Assembly (NCBI RefSeq): GCF_900240405.1
Contig: NZ_OEQK01000007.1
Span: forward strand, 124,001-188,000
Length of the DNA stretch: 64,000 bases
Origin: Salirhabdus sp. Marseille-P4669
Lineage (GTDB): Bacteria; Bacillota; Bacilli; Bacillales; Alkalibacillaceae
Direction of reading: 5' to 3'
The position numbers and the translations under genes are program-made. The notes beneath the pieces were generated by a model. The model searched no databases and was not told the DNA's origin. It saw only the letters and a list, made by a program, of their open reading frames with translations. Shown one piece after another: positions 1-8,655 of this stretch. Each line of letters opens with the position of its first letter. Positions within the stretch are counted from its first letter, which is position 1.

Positions 1-137
1 AGGAAAAGAAGGATCCTTATGAAATGAGGGATTTCCTTTTAGGGTTGCCTGATGAAGCCTTAACGGCATATGAGGTGAGCTCCTATGTGAATAATGCGAA
101 AAATGATGGTGCTGACTGTGTCTTGCCTTTAGCATAA
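1..137 (+). CDS. C-terminal end of an unidentified protein (partial)
   Basis: An open frame enters from the left edge (first full codon at base 3) and ends at TAA 135-137, giving the last 44 residues of a protein. The tail is acidic and hydrophilic, with the stretch DFLLGLPDEALTAYEV and the C-terminus DCVLPLA. I do not recognise the family. A rho-independent terminator follows within 30 bases, which supports this being a real gene end. Too little is present for a function. Confidence 0.6.
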   Translation, partial: EKKDPYEMRDFLLGLPDEALTAYEVSSYVNNAKNDGADCVLPLA

Positions 138-165
138 AAACTAGGCTAATATATCTTTTTAAAGA

Positions 166-216
166 AAAATCCAAACGATGAAACGAAATTTTTTTCATTT
201 CCGTTTGGATTTTTTT
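166..216 (+). terminator. Rho-independent terminator of the first gene
   Basis: The arms AATCCAAACG and CGTTTGGATT are supported by an inner AAATG/CATTT pairing and followed by a run of T. It lies 30 bases after the stop of the partial gene and isolates the sigma factor gene downstream. Confidence 0.75.
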
Positions 217-420
217 GTTTATTTAGTGGACACGCACTTTGTGGGATTGCCTCCAGCCAGTCCGCAAATGCTCTTTCTATAATCCAAAAAATGTAGAATA
301 ATAAAGAAAATAAAACGAGCCTACCCCACAATTCATTAATTTTAGACCGACGTGTAGGGCAATCCTTTTTATGTAACGTCTATACAATGTGAAGCTCGAG
401 AAGAAGGGAGGGGGAGCATC

Positions 421-963
421 ATTCAGGAAGATCTCTTAATACGGAAAATTAAAGAAGGCAATGAACAAGCATTGCGCGTGCTTATTGAAAAGTACAAACA
501 ACACGTATTTAAAGTTACATACAGTGTTGCGAAGGACGTACAAGAAGCTGAGGATTTGACACAAGAAGCATTTATAAAGATGGTTGATGCTCTCCCTTCC
601 TATCAATCACAAGGATTTAAAACATGGATTAGCCGAATTGCTTTTAACACTGCAATTGATTTCTATCGAAAAAAGAAGCGGCGTAAAGAGGAACTGACTT
701 CATATGATGAGCCAATGCTCAGATATCCGCAAGAGGAAAGTGCGGAGAAAGCAATGCTAAAGGAAGAACGTCTAGTAAAAGTCCGCCAAGCAATTCAGGA
801 TATGCCGGAAAATTATCGAGCGGTTGTATATGCCTATTATATAAAGGAACAATCTTATGCAGATATTGCCTCAGAACTCGGTCTTGCGGAGAAAACGGTT
901 GAGATGAGATTGTATCGTGCAAGAAAATGGATGCGGGAAAATTGGAAGGAGGACGAATTTTAA
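421..963 (+). CDS. ECF-type RNA polymerase sigma factor (sigma-70 family)
   Basis: This is an extracytoplasmic-function sigma factor that directs RNA polymerase to stress promoters. Region 2 (LTQEAFIKM, then FKTWISRIAFNTAIDFYR) and region 4 (DMPENYRAVV, then YADIASELGLAEKTVEMRLYRARKW) are both clear. The first ATG/GTG/TTG in this frame is TTG at 472, but that start would cut off the usual N-terminal helix. Codons 421-471 encode a typical one (EDLLIRKIKEGNEQAL), and the strong Shine-Dalgarno GGGAGGGGG (406-414) lies 6 bases before ATT at 421. I therefore place the start at ATT 421, a rare initiator. The stop overlaps the ATG of the anti-sigma gene (TAATG), so the two are translationally coupled. 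A classical 472 start remains possible. Confidence 0.88.
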   Translation: MQEDLLIRKIKEGNEQALRVLIEKYKQHVFKVTYSVAKDVQEAEDLTQEAFIKMVDALPSYQSQGFKTWISRIAFNTAIDFYRKKKRRKEELTSYDEPMLRYPQEESAEKAMLKEERLVKVRQAIQDMPENYRAVVYAYYIKEQSYADIASELGLAEKTVEMRLYRARKWMRENWKEDEF

Positions 964-1421
964 TGGGACAGCATGTTGAAATAGATGTATTGAGAAGGTA
1001 TACAAGCAATCAATTGAATGAACAAGAGCAAGTTGCGATTGAATCCCATTTGGATCATTGTGATGTCTGTTTTGAAACGTATTTACATGTAATTGATGAA
1101 TGGTCTATACCTCATTCATTATCCGAAACGTTCACGGATGATACGGTGGAACGAATCAAATCTAGCCAACCGAATATGTCTCCGGACAGCTCCTTGCCAA
1201 CGAAAACCGACTACCATAAGAAAACGATTACGAACTATTTTCTTGCAGCTGGTTTAACTGTCGTGTTGATGTTTACAGGGGCATTTAAGCTAGTGACAAA
1301 TGTTTCAGATAAAATAAATGTATACGATGAACCAATTTCGGATGAGTTAGTAGATAAAGCAACTGGCTTTTTAACGATTCAAACTACCAATATGGGAGAG
1401 GAGGAGAGTAAAAATGAATAA
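963..1421 (+). CDS. Zinc-finger anti-sigma factor, single-pass membrane protein
   Basis: Predicted to hold the neighbouring sigma factor inactive at the membrane. The first ~35 residues carry the HxxxCxxC motif (HLDHCDVC) of zinc-binding anti-sigma domains. One membrane segment (YFLAAGLTVVLMFTGAFKLV) follows near residues 95-115, and a short extracytoplasmic tail ends the protein. ATG 963 is preferred over the upstream in-frame ATG 927, because GGAGG lies just before it and it overlaps the sigma factor stop. The product is 152 residues. The gene end overlaps the next start by 8 bases, so sigma factor, anti-sigma factor and the membrane protein form one operon. The signal is not visible from sequence. 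Confidence 0.85.
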   Translation: MGQHVEIDVLRRYTSNQLNEQEQVAIESHLDHCDVCFETYLHVIDEWSIPHSLSETFTDDTVERIKSSQPNMSPDSSLPTKTDYHKKTITNYFLAAGLTVVLMFTGAFKLVTNVSDKINVYDEPISDELVDKATGFLTIQTTNMGEEESKNE

Positions 1422-2535
1422 ATCCAAGTTATTAGCATTTATGTTGGCTTTTATTCCGGGATTGGGACATATCTATTTGCAACGTAAGGTAAGAGGTATT
1501 TTATATGGTTTAGCTTTTGCTGGTACAGTTGGTCTAGGAATTGTATTAGCAATTGTTGCTCCATCTGTTCTGGTGCCGTATGGTAGTCATTATGATCAAA
1601 TGCTTATTGGTTTATTACTTTTGGCCATTGCAATATGGGGAATTAATATGATTGATATGATCATGACGCTATTATCCTTAGCTGGCAATGGTCAACGGAA
1701 TGTCGGTACAGAAGCAAACAACGAACTTATAAAAGCGGATATTGAACAACAAGAGCGCTTCTTTACAATCGTCTTATCCTTTATCCCTGGTGTTGGTCAT
1801 TTTCACTTAGGATTAAATTATAGAGGGCTAACCTTTTTAGTAGGATTTTTTGGCTTAGCAACAATGATTTTATTTGTCACGATTTTAACAGGTCAGGGAG
1901 GCTTCCTCATTTTCGTGCTTGGATTACCAATTATTTGGATTTACAGTTTATTTGATACGATTCAACTGTTAAATCGCAAGCAAAATGGGGAAGTGTTAGT
2001 CGATCAATCCATTATGGATGATTTAGAAATTTACAAGGAAAATGGACGGAAAAGCAAAGGAATTACAACCGTGCTCGCGATTTTTCCAGGTGCGGGTCAT
2101 ATGTACCTAGGACTACAGCAACGTGGTTTGCAATTAATGATCGGCTTTGTCCTTTCTATTTATATATTGGATATTTTACGTATGTCCCTGTTTCTATTTT
2201 TAATTCCTGTTATTTGGTTTTATAGCTTTTTCGATGCCCTTCAGCAGCAAGCGAAGCACGAAATGGGAACAGCAAAGGATGTCCCTGTATTTAAATACTT
2301 TATCAATCACAAGCGTTGGCTTGGTGTTGCATTCATATTATTGGGCTTGTTTTTTATCGTGGATTCTATTTTAGTGCCAGCTTTTGCAGATAATCTATAT
2401 GGGGTATTTGGTGTAGATATTTTGTATTATTATCACCGATATTTACAAATTGGGATTGTCAGCATTCTGTTATTAGGAGTTGGTGTTCGCTTACTAATGG
2501 GAATCAAAAAACACGATAAAGTGGAAGGGAAATAA
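1414..2535 (+). CDS. Multispanning membrane protein with three PGxGH repeats
   Basis: A 373-residue membrane protein of unknown function, co-transcribed with the sigma/anti-sigma pair. It contains the same unit three times, starting near residues 11, 124 and 226: IPGLGHIYLQ, IPGVGHFHLG and FPGAGHMYLG. Each is followed by a basic/aromatic turn and two hydrophobic segments, which recalls TM2-type domains repeated in tandem. Roughly eight to ten membrane segments are present in all. The start has the ribosome site GGAGAGGAGGAG. Its place in the operon suggests a role in sensing, or in the response governed by the sigma factor, but that is inference. A bidirectional terminator follows directly. 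Confidence 0.8.
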   Translation: MNKSKLLAFMLAFIPGLGHIYLQRKVRGILYGLAFAGTVGLGIVLAIVAPSVLVPYGSHYDQMLIGLLLLAIAIWGINMIDMIMTLLSLAGNGQRNVGTEANNELIKADIEQQERFFTIVLSFIPGVGHFHLGLNYRGLTFLVGFFGLATMILFVTILTGQGGFLIFVLGLPIIWIYSLFDTIQLLNRKQNGEVLVDQSIMDDLEIYKENGRKSKGITTVLAIFPGAGHMYLGLQQRGLQLMIGFVLSIYILDILRMSLFLFLIPVIWFYSFFDALQQQAKHEMGTAKDVPVFKYFINHKRWLGVAFILLGLFFIVDSILVPAFADNLYGVFGVDILYYYHRYLQIGIVSILLLGVGVRLLMGIKKHDKVEGK

Positions 2536-2537
2536 AG

Positions 2538-2568
2538 AAAGGTGTCAGCATGGTAGCTGACACCTTTT
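2538..2568. terminator. Bidirectional terminator between convergent genes
   Basis: AAAGGTGTCAGC, a 6-base loop and GCTGACACCTTTT form a 12-bp stem with A and T runs on either side. It serves both the sigma operon (plus strand) and the AGCS symporter gene (minus strand). Confidence 0.85.
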
Positions 2569-2569
2569 A

Positions 2570-3979
2570 TTATGCGTCTGTTGAAATACTGCTTGATTTT
2601 CGTTCTAGCTTTTCTTGTTTTGCCACTTTCATAAAGCTTCGGGTCTCTGCAACGACGATTCCAGACAATGCTAGTAATCCGACTAAGTTTGGAAATGCCA
2701 TTAGCCCATTCATCACGTCAGAGAAGTTAAAGACAACATCAATGGTTACAACAGATCCGACAAAAATGAATACGACGAAAATTAGACGATAATAACGTAC
2801 ACTATTTTCACCAAATAGGTAGGAAATTGCTCTTTCTCCGTAATAGGACCATCCTAAAATAGTGGAGAACGTAAAGAATAATACCCCTAATCCTACAACA
2901 TAGGTTCCAAAGCTACCTAAGAATTGCTCGAATGATGCGCTTGTTAATACAGAACCATTTAATCCGCTTCCCCATTGATCTGCCATTACGATGGTAATAC
3001 CAGTGATAGAGCAGATAATAATGGTATCAATAAGTACTTGTGTCATAGAAACTAGAGCCTGTCGAGCAGGATAATCTGTTTTCGCAGCCGCAGCAGCGAT
3101 TGGAGCAGAACCTAGACCAGCTTCGTTGGAGAATACCCCACGTGCTACCCCGTAACGAATAGCAGAACCTAATAAACCACCAAGACCTGCCTGTAAATTG
3201 AATGCTTCACTAAAAATAAGTGAAATAGCATTTCCGACAAGATCTAAGTTCATAACAATTAAAATAAGTCCACCAATAATGTAAAATGCTGCCATGATAG
3301 GAACAAAGAAGGCTGTTACTTTACCGATGCTTTTAATCCCACCGACGATAACTAAAGCAGCTACTACGGTGAAAACTAATCCGGTAATCCAAGGAGAGAT
3401 ATTAAATGTACTTTTTAATGTAAGGGCTGCGGTGTTGGATTGAGTCATATTCCCAATTCCGAAGGCTGCAAGAGCGGCAAAAACAGCAAACATAATACCT
3501 AAGGTTTTCCCAGCTTTATTTGGGATCCCTTTTTCTAAGTAATACATTGGACCACCAGACATGGTTCCTCTTTCATTCTTTTCACGGAATCGAACCGCAA
3601 GCAATGCCTCTGCATATTTGGTTGCCATCCCGACTAATGCAGTAATCCACATCCAAAATACGGCACCTGGTCCCCCGGCTACAACGGCTGTTGCAACACC
3701 GGCAATATTACCAGTACCTACAGTTGCGGCTAGCTGAGTGGTCAATGCTTGGTAATGGGGGATATCTCCTTCAGACTTTTTGTCTTGCTTACCGAATGCG
3801 AGCTTTAATGCATAAGGTAAAGCTCTAAATTGTAAAAATACTAATCGAAAACTTAAATAAAGTCCTGTTCCTACGAGAAGAATTAATAACGGTGGCCCCC
3901 AAATCCAACCGCCAATCTCTCCAAGTAGTTCTCCACCTTTTTCGTTAAAGGTTTTTAAAAATGATACAAAACCATCCAA
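2570..3979 (-). CDS. Sodium:alanine/amino acid symporter, AGCS family
   Basis: A 469-residue sodium-coupled amino acid importer of the alanine/glycine:cation symporter family (AlsT/GlnT-like). About ten membrane segments are visible. The conserved TVGTGNIAGVATAV stretch near residues 90-105 and the GVARGVFSNEAGLGSAP motif near residues 275-295 are hallmarks of the family. Length is usual. It stands alone, with GGGGGAACAAG-type ribosome-site sequence before the start and a shared terminator behind. Substrate (alanine, glycine or glutamine) cannot be decided from the sequence. Confidence 0.9.
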   Translation of the reverse strand: MDGFVSFLKTFNEKGGELLGEIGGWIWGPPLLILLVGTGLYLSFRLVFLQFRALPYALKLAFGKQDKKSEGDIPHYQALTTQLAATVGTGNIAGVATAVVAGGPGAVFWMWITALVGMATKYAEALLAVRFREKNERGTMSGGPMYYLEKGIPNKAGKTLGIMFAVFAALAAFGIGNMTQSNTAALTLKSTFNISPWITGLVFTVVAALVIVGGIKSIGKVTAFFVPIMAAFYIIGGLILIVMNLDLVGNAISLIFSEAFNLQAGLGGLLGSAIRYGVARGVFSNEAGLGSAPIAAAAAKTDYPARQALVSMTQVLIDTIIICSITGITIVMADQWGSGLNGSVLTSASFEQFLGSFGTYVVGLGVLFFTFSTILGWSYYGERAISYLFGENSVRYYRLIFVVFIFVGSVVTIDVVFNFSDVMNGLMAFPNLVGLLALSGIVVAETRSFMKVAKQEKLERKSSSISTDA

Positions 3980-4237
3980 AACTTGTTCCCCCCTTCTTTT
4001 AATACTTTATATATTAGTAGAAATATTCTAATAATTCAATAAAATTTCAGAATATATTTTTTCAGAAAATATGAAATTATGTATTTATACGTAAATCATT
4101 GATATATATAATAGAAGTAAAGAAGTATGTGTTGATGGACAACCTATGCATATATTGTACATGCGTAGGAGTAAACTAAACGTGCATCAGTTAAGACTTT
4201 ATAAATACAGAGAGAGTAGCGTAAAGGAGGATTCACA

Positions 4238-4513
4238 ATGAGTTGGAAGAAACGTATGTTAATTGGAGCTTCTATTGGAGCCCTTGCCTCTTTATTAAAT
4301 CGAGAAACACGACAAGGTGCAAAGGAGTGGGGACAATCCATTGTATATGAGTTAAAAGAGTATCGCAAGCAACCATCTAAGGCTGTACAAGACCTGCGCT
4401 TTGCGGTTGAAAGAGTAGATCGTATAGCAGATACCTTTGTGCATGAATTACAATCAGCTGAAAACTTATTTCAAGAAGAAAAACAGCGCAGCCAACAACA
4501 ACAGCTGCATTAA
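4238..4513 (+). CDS. Small YtxH-like protein, possible membrane-associated
   Basis: A 91-residue protein starting MSWKKRMLIGASIGALASLL: a short hydrophobic Gly/Ala segment after a basic start, then a charged, helical C-terminal part ending in Gln-rich residues. This is the layout of YtxH-type general stress proteins, but the match is by shape only. AAAGGAGG lies 8 bases before the ATG. The YihY-like gene starts 7 bases after the stop, so they are probably co-transcribed. A possible -10 (TATAAT) lies at 4107-4112. Confidence 0.7.
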   Translation: MSWKKRMLIGASIGALASLLNRETRQGAKEWGQSIVYELKEYRKQPSKAVQDLRFAVERVDRIADTFVHELQSAENLFQEEKQRSQQQQLH

Positions 4514-4519
4514 GAAATA

Positions 4520-5365
4520 ATGTTTAAGGTGGCAAGCATTTTGGAGAAAATCAAACTTTTTTTCTATCGAATGTACAAACGATTTTATCGTGATGATGTA
4601 ACAGGTCGATCAGCTCAGCTTGCTTACTTTTTTTTATTATCGCTTTTTCCGTTTATCATTTTCCTATTAACCTTGGCTGCTTTCTTACCAATAACGGTTC
4701 CAGATGTGTTAGATGTTGTGGAACACTATGCACCAGGGGAAACGATGGTATATATAGAGGAAAATGTGACAAAGCTTTTAGACAATCATAATGGTAAGCT
4801 GTTGTCTTTAGGTTTAATTGGTACGTTATTTGCGGCATCGAATGGGATTAATGCTTTTGTAAGGGTCATCAATATATCATACGAGATTGAACAAAAACGA
4901 ACCTTTATTACAGCGAGATTAATCTCCATTGTATTAACCATCGCTATGTTTTTAGTAATCATTGTAGCATTGCTATTACCCGTATTCGGTAAAATCATTG
5001 GAACCTACGTGTTTTCCTTTCTCGGGTTCTCCGATGAGTTTGTGCAAATATGGGGAGCATTGAGGTTGGTCATTTCATTTTTAATTATGTTGATTGTCTT
5101 TTTGTTTTTATTTAAGCTGGCTCCAGAAAAACGAGTGAAGTTTTTAGAAGCATTTCCAGGGGCTTTATTTACAACGGTCGGCTGGCAAGTAGCATCCTTA
5201 ATATTTGCTTTTTATGTAGAGCGATTTGGTCATTATGCAACTACCTATGGAAGCTTAGGGGTAGTTATTGTCTTAATGATTTGGCTATATATTTCGGCAA
5301 TGATCATTATACTTGGTGGCGAGATGAATGCGACATTATATCGAATGAGCTTAGGAAAATTGTAA
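4520..5365 (+). CDS. YihY/BrkB-family inner membrane protein
   Basis: A 281-residue integral membrane protein of the YihY/virulence factor BrkB family (once called RNase BN; YfkH in B. subtilis), role not firmly established. Seen: an N-terminal amphipathic region with DDVTGRSAQLAYFFLLSLFP, the typical AASNGINAFVRVIN segment, and six or so membrane segments, ending in the conserved YGSLGVVIVLMIWLYISAMIIILGGEMNA-type region with its Gly-Glu pair in the last helix. It follows the small YtxH-like gene by 7 bases with a weak ribosome site, suggesting translational coupling. A strong terminator overlaps its stop. Confidence 0.85.
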   Translation: MFKVASILEKIKLFFYRMYKRFYRDDVTGRSAQLAYFFLLSLFPFIIFLLTLAAFLPITVPDVLDVVEHYAPGETMVYIEENVTKLLDNHNGKLLSLGLIGTLFAASNGINAFVRVINISYEIEQKRTFITARLISIVLTIAMFLVIIVALLLPVFGKIIGTYVFSFLGFSDEFVQIWGALRLVISFLIMLIVFLFLFKLAPEKRVKFLEAFPGALFTTVGWQVASLIFAFYVERFGHYATTYGSLGVVIVLMIWLYISAMIIILGGEMNATLYRMSLGKL

Positions 5366-5393
5366 GCCGGGTAGTTAAAGAGCTACCCGGCTT
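5364..5393. terminator. Bidirectional terminator between convergent genes
   Basis: AAGCCGGGTAG, a 7-base loop and GCTACCCGGCTT form an 11-bp GC-rich stem between the yihY-like gene and zosA, which converge here. Confidence 0.8.
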
Positions 5394-5399
5394 CATCTG

Positions 5400-7325
5400 T
5401 TATTTTAACAAACGTAGCCCGTTTAAAATAACGAAAATGGTACTTCCTTCATGACCAATAACACCAAGTGGCAAATTGAGTGCTTGCACGAAGTTGGAAA
5501 GAAGCAAAATACCGATTATGGAGATGGAGAAAACAACATTTTGCTTCACAATGCGATTCATTTTCTTTGATAGACTTATTGCAGTCGGAATCTTCGCTAA
5601 ATCATTTTTCATTAATACGACATCGGCTGTTTCAAGAGCGACATCTGTCCCTTCCCCCATCGCAATACCTAAATTAGCTGTAGCCAAGGCGGGGGCATCG
5701 TTAATTCCATCCCCTATCATTGCGACTCTTTTTTGATTTTGTTGGAGGTTTTTTAATATGGTTACTTTATCCTCTGGTAAGCAATTCGCATAGTACTCTT
5801 TAATCCCACATTCTTCTGCGATAACCTTAGCCGTTTTCTCATGGTCTCCTGTTATCATTACGGTTTTAATTCCTGCTTTATTTAGCTTTTGAATCACTTG
5901 TATGGCAATTTTTCGAACAGTATCTTGTAAAGCAAATAATGCTACGATTTCGTCATCCTTTGATACAAATACAATCGTTTTTCCTTGAGCAACGTATGCT
6001 TGATAAATGCCGTTTTGAAAAGCTTCTGCCTTTTCTAAACCGACAAAATCAGGTTTGCCTATTTTCCAGGTTGAGCCAGTAGCAGTCGCTTGAACACCGT
6101 TACCAGAAGTCGTTATCATATCATCTATTGGCGTGTTGTGTAGAATGTTCTGTTTTTCAATGTAGTGAACAATTGCATTCGCCAAGGGATGGCTGGACGC
6201 TTTTTCAATAGAACCAATAATTGATAAAATCTCTTTATTTGAATACTGTTCGTTAATGAAAACATCTGTTACCTCTGGCTTTCCATTCGTAATCGTTCCC
6301 GTTTTATCGAAAGCAATCGCGTCTATATTTGCAAGATTCTCTAAATGAACGCCACCTTTAAACAAAATTCCACCTCTTGCTCCTTTTGATATTGCAGCAA
6401 GTGTGGCAGGCATAATCGATGCGACCAATGCACAAGGAGATGCAACCACTAGAAAAATCATAGCTCGATAAAACGTATCCTCAAAGCTCCAACTGAATAG
6501 GTAATGTGGGACAACCATCATCAATACAGCACCAATTAATACTACTTTTACGTAAGTTCCTTCAAAACGTTCAATAAATAATTGAGACGGGGAGCGTTCA
6601 CTTTTCGCATTATTGACTAAATGGATAATCTTCTGAAACAGACTATCGGTTGATGTTTTCGTTACTTCGATGGTTAGTGTGCCATTGATGTTAACTGTAC
6701 CTGCCAACACATTGTCACCTGTACGTTTATCCACTGGAATGGATTCCCCAGTAATAGCAGCCTCATCGATACTTGTCATTCCTTTTAAAATCACCCCGTC
6801 AGCAGGAATGCGATCACCTGCCTTAACGAGAATGTGATCCCCTATTTCTAACACCTCCACAGGGACAATTTGCTCCTCCCCATTTTGAACTCTTACAGCG
6901 TGTTCAGGCTGCAGCTTCATAAGTGATGAAATTTCTTTTTCGCTTTTATTCATGGTGTATGTTTCGAGAGCGCCACTTAAAGCGAAAATAAAAATAAGTA
7001 TGGCGCCTTCCATCCAGTAGCCGATTATGGCTGAACCGATAGCGGCGAGAACCATTAGTAATTCTACATTTAAGTTCTTGTTTTTAATCGTTTCTTCCAT
7101 TCCCTCTTTTGCTTTGGCAAAACCACCGATGAGGTAAGCAAGCAAGAATAATCCAACTGTAATGGACTCGGATAGATAGGATTCCGTCAGCCATGCAACT
7201 AGTATTAAAAACCCACTAAACAAAGCAGCGATTAGTTCTATATGTTGTAAAAATGTTTTTGCCTTTGAAGAGGACCTATTTGTTTCCTGGGTGTTCTGCA
7301 TTTCAAGTGAAAGTTCGGTGCCCAT
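5400..7325 (-). CDS. zosA: Metal-transporting P1B-type ATPase, ZosA-like
   Basis: A 641-residue P-type ATPase that moves divalent metal ions with ATP. Seen: phosphorylation motif DKTGT near residue 338, TGES near residue 190, GDGINDAP in the hinge, and SPC in the metal-binding helix near residue 297, where CadA/CopA proteins have CPC. There is no N-terminal CxxC metal-binding domain. SPC plus this length fits B. subtilis ZosA (YkvW), a zinc-uptake ATPase under PerR control. The promoter region carries a perfect PerR-box consensus and a second near-match, which supports the assignment. Start ATG has AAGGAG 8 bases upstream. Other divalent metals are possible substrates. Confidence 0.88.
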   Translation of the reverse strand: MGTELSLEMQNTQETNRSSSKAKTFLQHIELIAALFSGFLILVAWLTESYLSESITVGLFLLAYLIGGFAKAKEGMEETIKNKNLNVELLMVLAAIGSAIIGYWMEGAILIFIFALSGALETYTMNKSEKEISSLMKLQPEHAVRVQNGEEQIVPVEVLEIGDHILVKAGDRIPADGVILKGMTSIDEAAITGESIPVDKRTGDNVLAGTVNINGTLTIEVTKTSTDSLFQKIIHLVNNAKSERSPSQLFIERFEGTYVKVVLIGAVLMMVVPHYLFSWSFEDTFYRAMIFLVVASPCALVASIMPATLAAISKGARGGILFKGGVHLENLANIDAIAFDKTGTITNGKPEVTDVFINEQYSNKEILSIIGSIEKASSHPLANAIVHYIEKQNILHNTPIDDMITTSGNGVQATATGSTWKIGKPDFVGLEKAEAFQNGIYQAYVAQGKTIVFVSKDDEIVALFALQDTVRKIAIQVIQKLNKAGIKTVMITGDHEKTAKVIAEECGIKEYYANCLPEDKVTILKNLQQNQKRVAMIGDGINDAPALATANLGIAMGEGTDVALETADVVLMKNDLAKIPTAISLSKKMNRIVKQNVVFSISIIGILLLSNFVQALNLPLGVIGHEGSTIFVILNGLRLLK

Positions 7326-7360
7326 TATCTCAACTCCTTAAAGTTAAAATGATTATTAGT

Positions 7361-7375
7361 TTATAATAATTATAA
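7361..7375. promoter_or_regulatory. PerR-type operator upstream of zosA
   Basis: TTATAATAATTATAA is an exact match to the PerR consensus TTATAATNATTATAA. It lies 36-50 bases before the zosA start on the minus strand, where the promoter must be. Fur and Zur boxes share part of this core, so the regulator is inferred from the exact match and from known PerR control of zosA. Confidence 0.75.
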
Positions 7376-7380
7376 TTTAG

Positions 7381-7395
7381 TTATTATTATAATAA
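7381..7395. promoter_or_regulatory. Second PerR/Fur-like box
   Basis: TTATTATTATAATAA matches the PerR consensus at all fixed positions but two, and those two are symmetric. It lies 5 bases from the perfect box, so the centres are 20 bases (about two helical turns) apart, which would suit cooperative binding. AT-rich promoter sequence could give such a match by chance. Confidence 0.45.
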
Positions 7396-7423
7396 CATAA
7401 CCAGAGGAGTTTTCAACAGAAAT

Positions 7424-7460
7424 GAAAAAAACTTTTGCCGAAGGATTCGACAAAAGCTTT
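7424..7460 (-). terminator. Terminator of the MFS gene
   Basis: On the minus strand the arms CTTTTGTCGA and TCGGCAAAAG (one G-T pair) with a 5-base loop are followed by seven T. It lies just downstream of the MFS stop and before the zosA promoter. Confidence 0.75.
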
Positions 7461-7482
7461 TATGGTTGTGTTGTCATACGCA

Positions 7483-8655
7483 TTACGCTGGGACAGACAT
7501 TTTATCTGGCTGCTCCTTCTTTGCATAGATCGCAATAAAAATGATACACAACATTGCTGTTATAACGTGGAAGAAGGAGATAGAAGGAAAATGCTCGATG
7601 ACTACACCACCTATTAATGGCCCGAGTATACTTCCTAAGCTAAATGCAATTCCACATAGGATATTACCTGCAGGAAGCAAGCCTTTCGGTAATAAATCTG
7701 TCATATAGGATAAACCTAAAGAGAAGATGGAACCGACAAGCATGCCTGCAAGTGCAAAAAAGCAAATTAACCAAGTAGCAGAATGCTCGAAAAATGCCGT
7801 TATAAAGAAAACAAGCATTCCACCGCCAATTACACTTAACAACACATTTTTCCGACCAATCCGATCGCTTAAAATCCCAAGAGGAATTTGGGAGAGTAAG
7901 CTGCCAGCCGCAAAGAATGGGATAATGAGCGAAATCATATTTACATCAAGCCCAACCCTAATACCGTATACAGGGAAGTTACCATGTAGGGTTGCTTCTA
8001 AAAACCCATACCCGAATGGTGGTAAGAAGGCAACCCAGGCAATTTTAGCAGCCTGTATAAATCGCTTCATAGATCCCCCGGATGTCTCAAGAGATACCTC
8101 TTCTTGTGGCAATTCATTACGTACAAAAAACATGGTCGACCACACAAGCATGCAGAGGATGGAGCTAACGATAAACGGGAGTGCTGTATTGTATTCCAAT
8201 AAACGTGTCATTAACGGTCCGAAAGTAAACCCTAACCCAAAAAACAAACCGTAGATTGATATATCCCGACCACGCTTTTCTGGTTTACTAGAAGCGGTAA
8301 TCCATGTTTGGGTTCCAAAGTGTAAAATGTGATCCCCGATTCCGACCATCATTCTTAAAATGAACCAAAACCATAAAGCTTCCCATAATGTAAAGAAAAA
8401 TAACGATATAAATACCAAAGCTCCACCGATTAAAATCATTGGCTTATATCCAATTTTACGAATTGGCTTTTCCATAAAGGGTGAAGCGAGTAAGACTCCG
8501 ATATAAAGCCCTGTTGCATGCAGGCCATTTATCGAGGAGGATACCCCATTTTGTTCTAAAATAATTGCAATTAAAGGCAACAGCATGCCTTGTGAAAATC
8601 CAGAAACCATTACTAAAGATACAAGAATCCAAAAACGACCTCTTACCGAAACCAT
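7483..8655 (-). CDS. MFS transporter, YfkF-like
   Basis: A 390-residue, twelve-segment major facilitator protein, probably a proton-driven exporter. Helix 1 has GFSQGMLLPL. The loop after helix 8 has LGILSDRIGRKNVLLSVIGG, the MFS G-x-x-x-D-R-x-G-R-K motif. Two starts are possible, GTG 8664 and ATG 8655. I prefer ATG 8655 because the ribosome site AGAGGTG lies 8-9 bases before it and would overlap GTG 8664. The neighbours zosA-like, YfkD and YfkC suggest it is the counterpart of B. subtilis YfkF. Substrate unknown. Confidence 0.85.
   Translation of the reverse strand: MVSVRGRFWILVSLVMVSGFSQGMLLPLIAIILEQNGVSSSINGLHATGLYIGVLLASPFMEKPIRKIGYKPMILIGGALVFISLFFFTLWEALWFWFILRMMVGIGDHILHFGTQTWITASSKPEKRGRDISIYGLFFGLGFTFGPLMTRLLEYNTALPFIVSSILCMLVWSTMFFVRNELPQEEVSLETSGGSMKRFIQAAKIAWVAFLPPFGYGFLEATLHGNFPVYGIRVGLDVNMISLIIPFFAAGSLLSQIPLGILSDRIGRKNVLLSVIGGGMLVFFITAFFEHSATWLICFFALAGMLVGSIFSLGLSYMTDLLPKGLLPAGNILCGIAFSLGSILGPLIGGVVIEHFPSISFFHVITAMLCIIFIAIYAKKEQPDKMSVPA

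Noticed and set aside
2550-2792. 80-codon plus-strand ORF
   Set aside because: Lies antisense inside the AGCS symporter gene and starts in the terminator; no ribosome site of its own.
7435-7617. 60-codon plus-strand ORF between zosA and the MFS gene
   Set aside because: Begins in the MFS terminator and runs antisense over that gene's end.
7727-8254. 175-codon plus-strand ORF
   Set aside because: Shadow of the MFS transporter gene; low-complexity composition and no ribosome site.
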